Assembly: GCF_963931675.1 (NCBI RefSeq)
Contig: NZ_OZ007039.1
Span: forward strand, 1,273,657 to 1,337,656
Source of the DNA: an uncultured Alistipes sp.
Lineage (GTDB): Bacteria; Bacteroidota; Bacteroidia; Bacteroidales; Rikenellaceae
DNA: 64,000 bases
Reading direction: 5' to 3'
Shown: piece by piece, positions 8,173 through 16,563 of the stretch
Layout of the letters: the number at the start of each line of letters is the position of its first letter
How positions within the stretch are numbered: position 1 is the stretch's first letter
Notes under the pieces: model-generated
What the model was told of the DNA's origin: nothing
What the model saw: the letters and a program-made list of their open reading frames with translations, nothing else
Databases searched by the model: none
Made by a program: the position numbers and the translations under genes

Positions 8173-10009
8173 TCGTCCCTTTCCGAAACAGGGGACTCGT
8201 CCCCTTTCCGGGCTCTTTCCGGAAAGAACCCTTGTGCCCGCCCTTGCTGCCGCTGAGCTCTTTTCTTCCGTTTCCGGCTCCTTTTCCGCCTTTGGGAGCC
8301 GCCTTTCCGCCGGCTCCGAAGAAATAACTCTTCTGACGGCGCTTCTCCTCCTGCGAGCGGGCGACGTACACCGGTTCGTGCGTGTAGGGATTTTCTCCGG
8401 TATAGAACATCACCGACGAGAGGGTCATGGGTGTGGGTGTCAGGTCCTGGACCTGCTCCAGATTGAAATGGAGCCTGCCCAGCACCTTTTCCGCGAGGGC
8501 CTTCATGTCGTGTTCCGTGCATCCGGGGTGCGACGAGATGAAGTAGGGAATCAACTGATAGGGCAGCTGCTCTTCGCGGCAAATGCGGTGGAAATCCGCG
8601 TTGAGCTTTTCGAAGAGGGCGAAGGGGGGCTTGCGCATCAGTCGCAATACGCCCTCCTCGGTGTGCTCCGGGGCGACCTTCAGCCGCCCGGAGGTGTGGT
8701 GGACGAGCAAGGTGCGCAGATAGGGCGAGTCGTCGAAGAGGTCGTAACGGATTCCGCTGCCGATAAAGGCTTTCTTGATTCCCTTCACGGCGCGGATCTT
8801 CGCGTAGAGATCGAGCAGGGGCCGGTGGTCGTTGTCGAGATTGGGGCACTTTGCGGGGTGGAGACACGACGCACGCCGACACCGGGCACAGAGCGCCCGG
8901 TCCCGGCCGCCCATGCGGTACATGTTGGCCGAGGGAGCCCCGACGTCGGAGAGATATCCCTTGAATCCGGGCATTTTCGTGATGCGTTCGACTTCGGCGA
9001 GGATCGATCGTTCGCTGCGGGAGTGGATGAACTTGCCCTGATGGGCGGAGATGGTGCAGAACGAGCATCCGCCGAAACAGCCGCGGTGGATGTTCACTGA
9101 GAACTTGATCATCTCCCAGGCCGGAATCTCCCCGCGGCCCGCGTAGCGGGGATGTGGCGCCCGCTCGTAGGGGAGGTCGAACGAATGGTCCAGCTCCTCG
9201 GTCGTGAGGGCGGCATTGGGGGGTGTCACGACGACATACTGGCTGCCGACGGTCTCGACCAGCGTGGCTTCGGGGGCCATCAGGTTGCTCTGGGTCTCGA
9301 TGACGGTGAAGTTTTCGCCGAAGGCGCGTTTGTCGTGCAGACACTCCTCGAACGAATGGAGGCGGATCGTGCGCTCGGGATCGAGCCGCGCGACATAGCC
9401 TTCGTCGGCGAGGAAGGCTACCTGGCGGATCTTGCGCAGCAGTTTGGCATTGTATCCGTTGCGCATGGCGCGTGCGACCTGCTGGACGACGCCCTCTCCC
9501 ATGCCGTAGATCAGGAGGTCGGCGCCGCTTTCGGCCAGCAGCGAGGGTTTCAGCCGATCGCTCCAGTAGTCGTAGTGGGTGAGCCTCCGCAGCGAGGCTT
9601 CGATGCCTCCGACGACGACTGGGACATGGGGATAGAGCCGTTTGAGGATCTGCGTGTAGACCGTCACGGCGTAATCGGGGCGGAATCCGGCCTTTCCGCC
9701 GGGGGTGTAGGCGTCGTCGTGGCGCAGCCGGAGATTGGCCGTGTAGTGGTTGACCATCGAGTCCATGGCGCCTCCGGATACCCCGAAGAAGAGCCTCGGG
9801 GCGCCCAGTTTGGTGAAGTCGCGCAGGTCATCGCGCCAGTTGGGCTGGGGGACGATCGCTACGCGGTAGCCTTCGGCTTCGAGCAGTCGCCCCACGACAG
9901 CGGCTCCGAAGGCCGGGTGGTCGATGTAGGCATCGCCCGAGAAGAGGATCACGTCCAACTGATCCCATCCGCGTTCGCGGACCTCCTTGACGGTTGTCGG
10001 CAGAAACAT
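8162..10009 (-). CDS. YgiQ family radical SAM protein
   Basis: A 615-residue radical SAM enzyme of unknown substrate. An N-terminal UPF0313 domain begins 'MFLPTTVKEVRERGWDQLD', followed by a radical SAM core whose cluster ligands are Cys311, Cys315 and Cys318 ('HRGCFGGCSFC'). A DUF3362-type C-terminal domain follows, ending in a long Gly/Lys-rich tail. A longer reading would start at a TTG (10036), but ATG 10009 matches the family N-terminus. The gene ends inside a terminator hairpin. It lies 46 bases downstream of the rluD-type gene and may be the last gene of the tgt-to-ygiQ minus-strand series. Confidence 0.9.
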   Translation of the reverse strand: MFLPTTVKEVRERGWDQLDVILFSGDAYIDHPAFGAAVVGRLLEAEGYRVAIVPQPNWRDDLRDFTKLGAPRLFFGVSGGAMDSMVNHYTANLRLRHDDAYTPGGKAGFRPDYAVTVYTQILKRLYPHVPVVVGGIEASLRRLTHYDYWSDRLKPSLLAESGADLLIYGMGEGVVQQVARAMRNGYNAKLLRKIRQVAFLADEGYVARLDPERTIRLHSFEECLHDKRAFGENFTVIETQSNLMAPEATLVETVGSQYVVVTPPNAALTTEELDHSFDLPYERAPHPRYAGRGEIPAWEMIKFSVNIHRGCFGGCSFCTISAHQGKFIHSRSERSILAEVERITKMPGFKGYLSDVGAPSANMYRMGGRDRALCARCRRASCLHPAKCPNLDNDHRPLLDLYAKIRAVKGIKKAFIGSGIRYDLFDDSPYLRTLLVHHTSGRLKVAPEHTEEGVLRLMRKPPFALFEKLNADFHRICREEQLPYQLIPYFISSHPGCTEHDMKALAEKVLGRLHFNLEQVQDLTPTPMTLSSVMFYTGENPYTHEPVYVARSQEEKRRQKSYFFGAGGKAAPKGGKGAGNGRKELSGSKGGHKGSFRKEPGKGTSPLFRKGTKKG

Positions 10010-10055
10010 GTTTCGTTGTTGATAGAGTCGTTGCAATCAGGCGGCTGCGGCCCCT

Positions 10056-11165
10056 CTATTCGGGATCTTCCGCGCCCCGTCCCCCGGCGATGTAGGTGTC
10101 CCACTTGGCGAGCAGGGCCTTGAAGTCTTCGGGCAGCTCGCTGTCGAACAGGACGTCGCGGTGCGTGGCGGGGTGCTCGAATCCCAGCAGGCGGGCATGT
10201 AGTGCGTGGCGGGGCATCAGGGCGAAGCAGTTCTCGATGAATTGTTTGTATTTGGCAAAGGTCGTGCCCTTGAGGATGCGGTCTCCGCCGTAGCGCTCGT
10301 CGTTGAAGAGCGGGTGTCCGATCCAGGCCATGTGGACGCGGATCTGATGCGTGCGGCCCGTTTCGAGGCGGCACTCCACGAGCGTTACGTAACCGTATCG
10401 GCGCAATACCTTCCAGTGGGTTACGGCGTGCTTGCCGTCCGAACCGTCGGCGAAGACGTACATCTTCTGCCGGTCTTTCGGGCTGCGGCCGATGTTCCCG
10501 GTGATGGTCCCCTCGTCCTCGTCGAAATTGCCCCAGACGAGGGCGACGTAGCGGCGCTGGATCGTGTGGTCGAAGAACTGTTTGGCCAACCGGGCATGGG
10601 TCTGTTCGTCCTTGGCGATCACGAGGAGCCCCGAAGTGTTCTTGTCGATGCGGTGAACCAGCCCGGCGCGGTTCTGCTCCTCGGCCGAGATTCCCTGGGC
10701 GTTGAGGTGGTACACCAGGGCGTTGACCAGCGTTCCGGTATAGTTCCCCACCCCGGGGTGGACGACCATTCCGGCGGGTTTGTTGACGATCAGCAGATGG
10801 TCGTCCTCGTAGGGGATGTCGAGCGGGATGTTTTCGGCCACGAGTTCCGTTTCGCGTCGCGGGTAGGGCAGCACGATCTGGATACGGTCCAGGGGTTTGA
10901 CCTTGTAGCTCGACTTGGCGGCCTTTCCGTTGACGAGGATGTTCCCGCTGTCGGCCGCGGCCTGGATGCGGTTTCGTGAGCAGTGCTCCATCCTTACGGT
11001 CAGGAACTTGTCCAGCCGCATCGGGGTCTGTCCCTTGTCGGCCGTCACGGCGAAGTGCTCGTAAAGCCCGGCCTCCTCCTCGTCCTCCGATTCGGCAGCC
11101 AACGTTTCGGGATCCTCGGGAAGCCTGTCCAGAGCGGGGTCGTCGGTATGGCGTTCGGCACTCAT
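10056..11165 (-). CDS. rluD: RluD-type 23S rRNA pseudouridine synthase
   Basis: A 369-residue pseudouridine synthase. It has an acidic N-terminal extension (about 50 residues), an S4 RNA-binding domain ('MRLDKFLTVRMEHCSRNRIQ', about 53-110) and a catalytic domain with the family signature 'GLVHRIDKNTSGLLVIAK', in which the aspartate is the catalytic residue. RluD makes pseudouridines in helix 69 of 23S rRNA; among RluA-family enzymes this one is closest to RluD by its S4 domain. Its ATG overlaps the TGA of the upstream PASTA gene by one base, implying coupled expression. Confidence 0.9.
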   Translation of the reverse strand: MSAERHTDDPALDRLPEDPETLAAESEDEEEAGLYEHFAVTADKGQTPMRLDKFLTVRMEHCSRNRIQAAADSGNILVNGKAAKSSYKVKPLDRIQIVLPYPRRETELVAENIPLDIPYEDDHLLIVNKPAGMVVHPGVGNYTGTLVNALVYHLNAQGISAEEQNRAGLVHRIDKNTSGLLVIAKDEQTHARLAKQFFDHTIQRRYVALVWGNFDEDEGTITGNIGRSPKDRQKMYVFADGSDGKHAVTHWKVLRRYGYVTLVECRLETGRTHQIRVHMAWIGHPLFNDERYGGDRILKGTTFAKYKQFIENCFALMPRHALHARLLGFEHPATHRDVLFDSELPEDFKALLAKWDTYIAGGRGAEDPE

Positions 11166-12148
11166 CAGTCGAAAAATCCTTCGTTGTTGTCGTTCGTGTG
11201 GTGGGCTTCGGGGCTTTCCGGTTCCCGGGCGGGCTCGGCCAGGGCCTCTTCGAGCGAGAGGTGGACCAGCGAATCGCGTTCGGCCTGTTCTTCGGCCCTC
11301 CGTGCCTCGGCGGCTTCGGCAGCCTGTTTTTCGGCTTCGGCCCGGTGTTTGGCGAGTTTTTCGTCATCGAGCGTGAGGCGCAGGTCGACACGCGAGCCCA
11401 ACGCCGCCGCGTGCTCGGCCCCGGGGATCTGGATGTAGACGCGGGCATCCTTCTGGTTGAGTAGATTGATTCCCTCGTCGAAATCGATACGCCCGATGTT
11501 CAGCCCGAGCTCCCAGAGCCGGCCTTTGGCCTGAGCGAGCGGCTGTCCGACCACCTGGGGGACGATCGTCGAGGCGTATCCCTCCTCGACGCCGACGTAG
11601 AGCGTGATGCCCGATCCCATTTCGGCCTCGATTCGGGAGTTTTGCTGGACGGGTTTCCCGCCGCAATACTCTTCGAGGACGTAGTTGGTGGCGATGTCGG
11701 GCCGGTAGATGAGCTCATCGATTCCGAGCCCTGCGATTTCGAGCATGTTCTTGGCCTGGCGGAGCGACCGTCCGGCGACGTAGGGCACGGGCACCATCTT
11801 CTGTCGGAAGGAGTTGATTGTGATATAGACCGTCCGTCCGGGTTTTACCTCGACACCTCCTTCGGGGAGCTGGTCGAGGACGATTCCGCCCTCGTATGCG
11901 GGGACGAACAGCGAGTCGTTGATGTGGAGTTTGAGGTCGTTCTTCCGGGCGATTTGCTGGGCCTCGGGGAGGGGGATTCCCGAGAAGTCGGGGACGGTGC
12001 GGCGGGCCCCGTGGCGTGTGCCGATCTGCATGAGCAGGTGTGCGGCGACGGCCATCACGAGGATGATCGCGGCGATGACGAGAAGGTTCCAGAGGAGCTT
12101 GTGCTCCCGGATCCGCGCGAGGAAGCTGGCTGGTTTCTGCATGGTCAT
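11165..12148 (-). CDS. PASTA-domain membrane protein
   Basis: A 327-residue bitopic protein: a short cytoplasmic head, one membrane helix (about 19-42) and three tandem PASTA domains outside ('TVPDFSGIPLPEAQQIA', 'VPYVAGRSLRQAKNML', 'VPQVVGQPLAQAKGRL'), then an Ala/Glu-rich coiled-coil tail. PASTA domains bind muropeptides or beta-lactams in Ser/Thr kinases and penicillin-binding proteins; here no kinase or transpeptidase is attached, as is usual for Bacteroidetes homologues. ATG 12148 (or 12142) is preferred over the open frame to 12223, which would read through the upstream gene. Neighbours are an LptF/G permease and RluD. Confidence 0.85.
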   Translation of the reverse strand: MTMQKPASFLARIREHKLLWNLLVIAAIILVMAVAAHLLMQIGTRHGARRTVPDFSGIPLPEAQQIARKNDLKLHINDSLFVPAYEGGIVLDQLPEGGVEVKPGRTVYITINSFRQKMVPVPYVAGRSLRQAKNMLEIAGLGIDELIYRPDIATNYVLEEYCGGKPVQQNSRIEAEMGSGITLYVGVEEGYASTIVPQVVGQPLAQAKGRLWELGLNIGRIDFDEGINLLNQKDARVYIQIPGAEHAAALGSRVDLRLTLDDEKLAKHRAEAEKQAAEAAEARRAEEQAERDSLVHLSLEEALAEPAREPESPEAHHTNDNNEGFFD

Positions 12149-12152
12149 GGAT

Positions 12153-13256
12153 TTATTTCGGCGCCTTCTGATAGAGGTAGACGGCGATGCCGAGGTAGAT
12201 GATGTTGGGGAGCCAGACGGCAATTCCCGTGGGGAGCGTGCCGCTCTTGGCGAACTCCTCGAAAAAACGGTTGAAGAGGATGTAGGAGAAACAGAGCCCG
12301 GTCCCGATACCGATGTGGAGACCGGTTCCGCCGCGGACCTTGCGTGAGGAGAGCGAGACGCCGATCAGCGTGAGGATGAAAGTCGAGAGGGGGTATGCGT
12401 ATCGGGCGTGCTTCTCGACCTCGATGATGTTGATCGAATCGGAACCTTTGGCGCGCTGCTGTTCGAGGAACTGGTTCAGTTCGGTGATGTTCATGGTCTG
12501 AATCAGGTCGTTGATGGCCCCGAGTTCGGCGACTTCGAGGTTGATGAGGGTATCGAGGTTGCGGAACTGTTCGAAGGTTTCGCTGCCGTCGGCCGCGAAT
12601 TCGCGTTTGGTGTACCGGGGGGCTGTCCAGCGTTTGGTTTCGGGGTCGAACTTGGCATCGGAGGCTTCGAGCGAACGGATCATGGATCCCTTTTCATAGC
12701 GTTCCAGGACGAAGAACGAGGCCTGGCGCGAGTTTCCGTTGTATCCGCGGATGTAGGCGAAGGTGCCGGGTTCGATCTGCCGGTAGATGTGGCGGTCGTA
12801 GCGTGTATTCTGCTTTTTGGGGATGTACTCCTGCTGGAAGGCGATGACGCGGCGCTGGGAGCGGGGTATGACCCAGAGGTTGAGGGTGAGCGAGAGCGAC
12901 GCGATGATGAGCGCCCCGAGGAAATAGGGCCACATGAGACGTCGGAAGGACATTCCACCGGACAGCATGGCGACGATTTCGGTCTGATAGGCCATCTTCG
13001 AGGTGAAGAAGATGCAGGCGATGAAGGTGAACAGCCCGCTGAACTGATTGATGAAGAAGGGGATGAAGTTGAGGTAGTTCTGCAGCAGGATGGCCTTCAT
13101 CGGGGCGTGCGTGGCGGTGAAGTCGTCGATTTTCTCGGCGTAGTCGAAGATCACGACGATGACGATGATCATCGCGATGGCGAAGAAGTAGGTTGCGAGG
13201 AACTTGCCGAGTATGTACCGGTCCAGAATCTTGAATCCGGGGAAACGAATTTTCAT
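12153..13256 (-). CDS. LptF/LptG family permease
   Basis: A 367-residue YjgP/YjgQ-type permease, a transmembrane component of the lipopolysaccharide-exporting LptB2FG complex. It has the expected topology: helices near residues 15-40, 55-80 and 100-120, a periplasmic jellyroll-like region (about 125-260), then three C-terminal helices. The start 'FPGFKILDRYILGKFLATY' is typical of the family. Whether it is LptF or LptG is unclear, because Bacteroidetes often encode two similar proteins. It starts three bases after the tgt stop, so the order tgt-lpt-PASTA-rluD looks like one operon. Confidence 0.88.
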   Translation of the reverse strand: MKIRFPGFKILDRYILGKFLATYFFAIAMIIVIVVIFDYAEKIDDFTATHAPMKAILLQNYLNFIPFFINQFSGLFTFIACIFFTSKMAYQTEIVAMLSGGMSFRRLMWPYFLGALIIASLSLTLNLWVIPRSQRRVIAFQQEYIPKKQNTRYDRHIYRQIEPGTFAYIRGYNGNSRQASFFVLERYEKGSMIRSLEASDAKFDPETKRWTAPRYTKREFAADGSETFEQFRNLDTLINLEVAELGAINDLIQTMNITELNQFLEQQRAKGSDSINIIEVEKHARYAYPLSTFILTLIGVSLSSRKVRGGTGLHIGIGTGLCFSYILFNRFFEEFAKSGTLPTGIAVWLPNIIYLGIAVYLYQKAPK

Positions 13257-13259
13257 CGA

Positions 13260-14396
13260 TCAGAGCCTTCTTGTGAGTTTTTGGACCATCGACTCTTTCC
13301 AGGGTTTGAAATCCCCGGCGAGGATGTGGCTGCGGGCCTCGCCGACAAGCCGGAGGTAGAATGCGATGTTGTGGAGCGAAGCGATCTGTGCGGCGAGCAT
13401 TTCGCCGCAGGTTGCCAGGTGGTGCAGATAGGCCTTCGAGTAGAGCGTGTCGACAAAGGCCGTACCGTCGGGGTCGATCGGGGAGAAGTCGTCCTCCCAC
13501 TTCCTGTTTCGGATGTTGATGACGCCTTCGGCGGTGAAGAGCTGGCCGTTCCGGCCGTTTCGCGTGGGCATCACGCAGTCGAACATGTCGACACCGCGTT
13601 CGATTCCTTCGAGGATGTTGACGGGCGTGCCGACCCCCATCAGGTAGCGGGGCCGGTCCTCGGGGAGAATGGCGTTTACCACCTCGATCATTCGGTACAT
13701 CACCTCGGTGGGTTCCCCGACGGCCAGACCTCCGATGGCATATCCGTCGGCATCGTACTGTTTGACGTTCTCGGCGGCGCGGACGCGCAGGTCGGGATAG
13801 GTGCATCCCTGGACGATGGGGAACAGCGCCTGATAGTGTCCGTATTTGGGCGAGGTTTGCCGGTAGCGGTTGAAGCATCGGTCGAGCCACCGTTCGGTGA
13901 GGTCGAGCGACTTGGCGGCGTATTCGCGGGGTGCGTCGCCCGGGGGGCACTCGTCGAAGGCCATCATGATGTCGGCCCCGATGGTGCGTTCGGTATCGAT
14001 GACGTTTTCGGGGGTGAAGAGGTGCTTCGAGCCGTCGATGTGGGAACGGAAATAACACCCCTCCTCCTTGAGCTTGCGGCACGCGGCGAGGGAGAAGACC
14101 TGAAAGCCTCCGCTGTCGGTGAGCATGGGTCCGTCCCAGGTGGAGAAGCGATGGACGCCTCCGGCGCGTTCGAGGATCTCCATGCCGGGCCGCAGGTAGA
14201 GGTGGTATGTATTGGCCAGTATGATCTGAGCATGAGCTTCGTCGCGGACGTCCCGGTGGAAGATTCCCTTGACGGTAGCGGCGGTGCCTACGGGCATGAA
14301 GATCGGGGTCCGGACCGTTCCGTGATCGGTCTGGAGTTCACCGGCGCGGGCCTGCGAGGCGGGGTCTTTCTGTTGGAGGGTAAATTTCATACGCAT
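13260..14396 (-). CDS. tgt: tRNA-guanine transglycosylase
   Basis: Tgt swaps guanine-34 for preQ1 in tRNAs reading NAC/NAU codons (queuosine pathway). The 378-residue protein carries the acid/base motif 'TDSGGFQVFS' (Asp94) and the nucleophile region 'MFDCVMPTRNGRNG' (Asp273). The usual zinc-ligand run C-x-C-x2-C is not visible: residues 308-322 read 'DPDGTAFVDTLYSKA', while the later His342 remains. ATG 14396 is taken as start; ATG 14390 is also possible. A TATTTTTG box lies nine bases upstream, and the mobile element's left repeat begins 18 bases beyond that. Confidence 0.92.
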   Translation of the reverse strand: MRMKFTLQQKDPASQARAGELQTDHGTVRTPIFMPVGTAATVKGIFHRDVRDEAHAQIILANTYHLYLRPGMEILERAGGVHRFSTWDGPMLTDSGGFQVFSLAACRKLKEEGCYFRSHIDGSKHLFTPENVIDTERTIGADIMMAFDECPPGDAPREYAAKSLDLTERWLDRCFNRYRQTSPKYGHYQALFPIVQGCTYPDLRVRAAENVKQYDADGYAIGGLAVGEPTEVMYRMIEVVNAILPEDRPRYLMGVGTPVNILEGIERGVDMFDCVMPTRNGRNGQLFTAEGVINIRNRKWEDDFSPIDPDGTAFVDTLYSKAYLHHLATCGEMLAAQIASLHNIAFYLRLVGEARSHILAGDFKPWKESMVQKLTRRL

Positions 14397-14404
14397 CTAT
14401 TCGG

Positions 14405-14412
14405 CAAAAATA
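14405..14412 (-). promoter_or_regulatory. -7 box of the tgt operon promoter
   Basis: On the minus strand the sequence reads TATTTTTG, a perfect TAnnTTTG. No good -33 TTG is present at 17-23 bases upstream; that interval ends just short of the mobile element's left repeat, so sequence further upstream was replaced by the insertion. Confidence 0.5.
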
Positions 14413-14430
14413 CGGAAAATCTCTGGAATA

Positions 14431-14446
14431 ACCTCGAAAAACGGGT
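14431..14446 (+). repeat. Left attachment-site repeat (attL candidate)
   Basis: ACCTCGAAAAACGGGT matches the right-end ACCTCAAAAACGGGT except for one extra G. The exact shared core is the last ten bases. It lies upstream of the tgt -7 box, in what was the tgt-glycosyltransferase intergenic region. Confidence 0.65.
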
Positions 14447-14678
14447 GAAATGACGCTAAACGACTTAATATCAGAGTTGTTACGGTGTCAAATGATGACA
14501 AGCCGAAAAAGCGGAAAACGCAAAGAAAAGCGGATTTAAGAAGAAGAATGGTTTGCAAATCATTACCCGTGAAAGAGTAAGATTTAACATATGGGAGATG
14601 CTATTGCACCGTTTGTCACCGATTTGCATATCAAGGTCTAACTCGTTGATATTTAACTTTGCAAACAAAAAAACGAGT

Positions 14679-15899
14679 ATGGCAAGAAGTACATTCAAAG
14701 TGCTGTTCTACGTGAACGGCAGCAAGGAGAAAGACGGTATTGTCCCCATCATGGGACGAGTGACAATCAACGGTACTGTGGCGCAGTTCAGCTGCAAGCA
14801 GACCATCCCGAAAACCCTTTGGGATGCGAAAGGCAACCGAGCCAAAGGCAAGAGTGCCGAAGCACGGAACGTCAATCTGGCATTGGACAACATCAAGGCG
14901 CAAATCATCAAGCACTATCAGCGCATATCCGACCGAGAGGCATACGTAACGGCTGAAATGGTGCGCAATGCCTACCAAGGGGTAGGAAGCGAGTATGAGA
15001 CACTGATAAAGGCTTTTGACAAGGATTGCGCCAACTTCCTGAAACGTGTCGGTAAAGACCGCAGCATCGGCACGTACAAGGTCATGGTAAGGGCAAGGAA
15101 CTATGTCGCAGCCTTTATCAAGTCATTCTACAGACGGACGGACATGTCCATGCTGGAACTTACACCCGACTTCATCAAGGAGTTTGCGGCTTATCTTACG
15201 GCTGAACGGGGACTGAAAAACGCCACCATCTGGCTGAACTGCATGTGGCTGAAAGGGGTGGTCATGCGTGCGCACTATAACGGACTGATACCGAGAAATC
15301 CGTTTGCGCAGTTCCATATCAGCCCGAATGTTAAAGAACGGGAGTATCTGACAGAGGACGAAATCAAAAGAATCATGGCGCACGAGTTTGACAACCCCAC
15401 CCTCGCATTGGTGCGGGATCTGTTTATTTTCGCCTGTTTCACCGCCTTGTCTTTCGTGGATATGAAAGAACTCACAACGGATGAAATAGTGGAGGTGAAT
15501 GGTGAGAAATGGATATTGTCGAAACGGCACAAGACAAATGTCCCGTTCCAAGTGAAGCTGCTGGATATTCCCTTGCAGATAATCGAACGGTACAAGTATC
15601 TGTCGGAAGACAAGCTGGTTTTCGGGAAAATCAACTATTGGACGATGTGCAAACAGCTGAAAAAGGTAATGGCGGAATGCGGAATAGAGAAGCAAATCTC
15701 CTACCATTGCGCTCGTCATACGTTTGGAACACTGGCTCTTAGCAAGGGGATGCCCATTGAAAGCGTGAGCCGTGTTCTGGGACACACGAACATTGTCACG
15801 ACTCAAATCTATGCGAAGATAACCACGCAGAAACTTGACAATGACCTGACGATGTTCGGCAACAAGCTGAACGCATCGTTCGGAAGTGTAACCCCATAA
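14679..15899 (+). CDS. Tyrosine recombinase/integrase of the mobilizable element
   Basis: A 406-residue tyrosine recombinase with an arm-binding-like N-terminus, a SAM-like core-binding domain (about 105-205) and a catalytic domain (about 215-395). Catalytic residues visible are the beta-turn Lys in 'SKRHKTNV', His-x-x-Arg in 'YHCARHTFGTLA', His in 'VLGHTNIVTT' and the nucleophile Tyr in 'QIYAKI'. The first Arg of the usual RKHRHY set is replaced by Ser ('FTALSFVDM'), as reported for Bacteroides integrases such as IntDOT. ATG 14679 is chosen over the open frame to 14553. TAACTTTG at 14654-14661 is a fair -7 box, but a good -33 is lacking. It should catalyse excision and insertion at AAAAACGGGT. 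Confidence 0.9.
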   Translation: MARSTFKVLFYVNGSKEKDGIVPIMGRVTINGTVAQFSCKQTIPKTLWDAKGNRAKGKSAEARNVNLALDNIKAQIIKHYQRISDREAYVTAEMVRNAYQGVGSEYETLIKAFDKDCANFLKRVGKDRSIGTYKVMVRARNYVAAFIKSFYRRTDMSMLELTPDFIKEFAAYLTAERGLKNATIWLNCMWLKGVVMRAHYNGLIPRNPFAQFHISPNVKEREYLTEDEIKRIMAHEFDNPTLALVRDLFIFACFTALSFVDMKELTTDEIVEVNGEKWILSKRHKTNVPFQVKLLDIPLQIIERYKYLSEDKLVFGKINYWTMCKQLKKVMAECGIEKQISYHCARHTFGTLALSKGMPIESVSRVLGHTNIVTTQIYAKITTQKLDNDLTMFGNKLNASFGSVTP

Positions 15900-15911
15900 C
15901 CAAGCATAGCC

Positions 15912-16295
15912 ATGAAACGAAGCATCATAACAACAGACGGTAACGGCAACATCATCATGCCGACCGACATTAGCGCAACCGCCATGAGCGAATGGGAACT
16001 TTGCGACCTGTTCGGAGTAACCGCCCCGACATTCCGTGCAGGGCTGAAGGCTCTTTGCAAGAGCGGAGTTTTAAGGGAATACGGGATAAGGCGAAGCATA
16101 CGGGTATCCGATAATTGCTGTATGGAGGTTTACAACCTTGAAGCGATAGTTACCCTCGCTTTCCATATCGGCACATTCGGAGCGGAACGGGTACGCAATG
16201 CCGTTCTTGAAATACTGTACCTGCGAAAAGAGAAAACAAGCATCTTCTTCTCGCTGAATACCAACGGTATATCCAAATCCGAATACTTCTCGTAG
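15912..16295 (+). CDS. Small winged-helix-like protein of the element
   Basis: A 127-residue protein 12 bases after the recombinase. Residues about 24-60 ('SEWELCDLFGVTAPTFRAGL', then 'ALCKSGVLREYG') look like a helix-turn-helix, and the later 'VYNLEAIVTLAFHIGT' with 'RNAVLEILYLR' resembles the RhuM/KilA-associated pattern seen in element-borne regulators. No catalytic motif is seen. Its place directly after the integrase, before a terminator-like palindrome, suggests an excision or regulatory factor. Function is inference. Confidence 0.6.
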   Translation: MKRSIITTDGNGNIIMPTDISATAMSEWELCDLFGVTAPTFRAGLKALCKSGVLREYGIRRSIRVSDNCCMEVYNLEAIVTLAFHIGTFGAERVRNAVLEILYLRKEKTSIFFSLNTNGISKSEYFS

Positions 16296-16368
16296 CTGAA
16301 TGCCTGACATAATTCACTCGGTAAGTCAGTAATTCATTAAGTCAGTACGACAGACGCTCTGATTTTTT

Positions 16369-16410
16369 CTCCCGAAAAGCGTAATCCGACATTCGCTTTT
16401 CGGGAGTTTT
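16369..16410. terminator. Terminator-like palindrome after the integrase operon
   Basis: CTCCCGAAAAGCG (16369-16381) and CGCTTTTCGGGAG (16394-16406) form a perfect 13-bp stem with a 12-base loop. T-runs lie on both sides (16363-16368 and 16407-16410), so plus-strand termination is plausible. Confidence 0.7.
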
Positions 16411-16563
16411 CCGTTTGCACAACCCGTTTCCTGTCCCAAACCATTGAAAGTTTTTGTTTCGGGGGCTATTTGTCACCATTCTGCCGTGTTTTGCATAACA
16501 ACCTATCCGATAATTGATTATATTTTTGCAGCTGGTAATTTTCAAACTTAAAACCATTTGATT

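Noticed and set aside
12408..14453. 681-codon plus-strand open frame opposite the LptF/G-type permease and tgt genes
   Set aside because: It is the complement shadow of two well-recognised minus-strand genes, with Glu/Asp/Gly-rich composition typical of GC-rich antisense frames.
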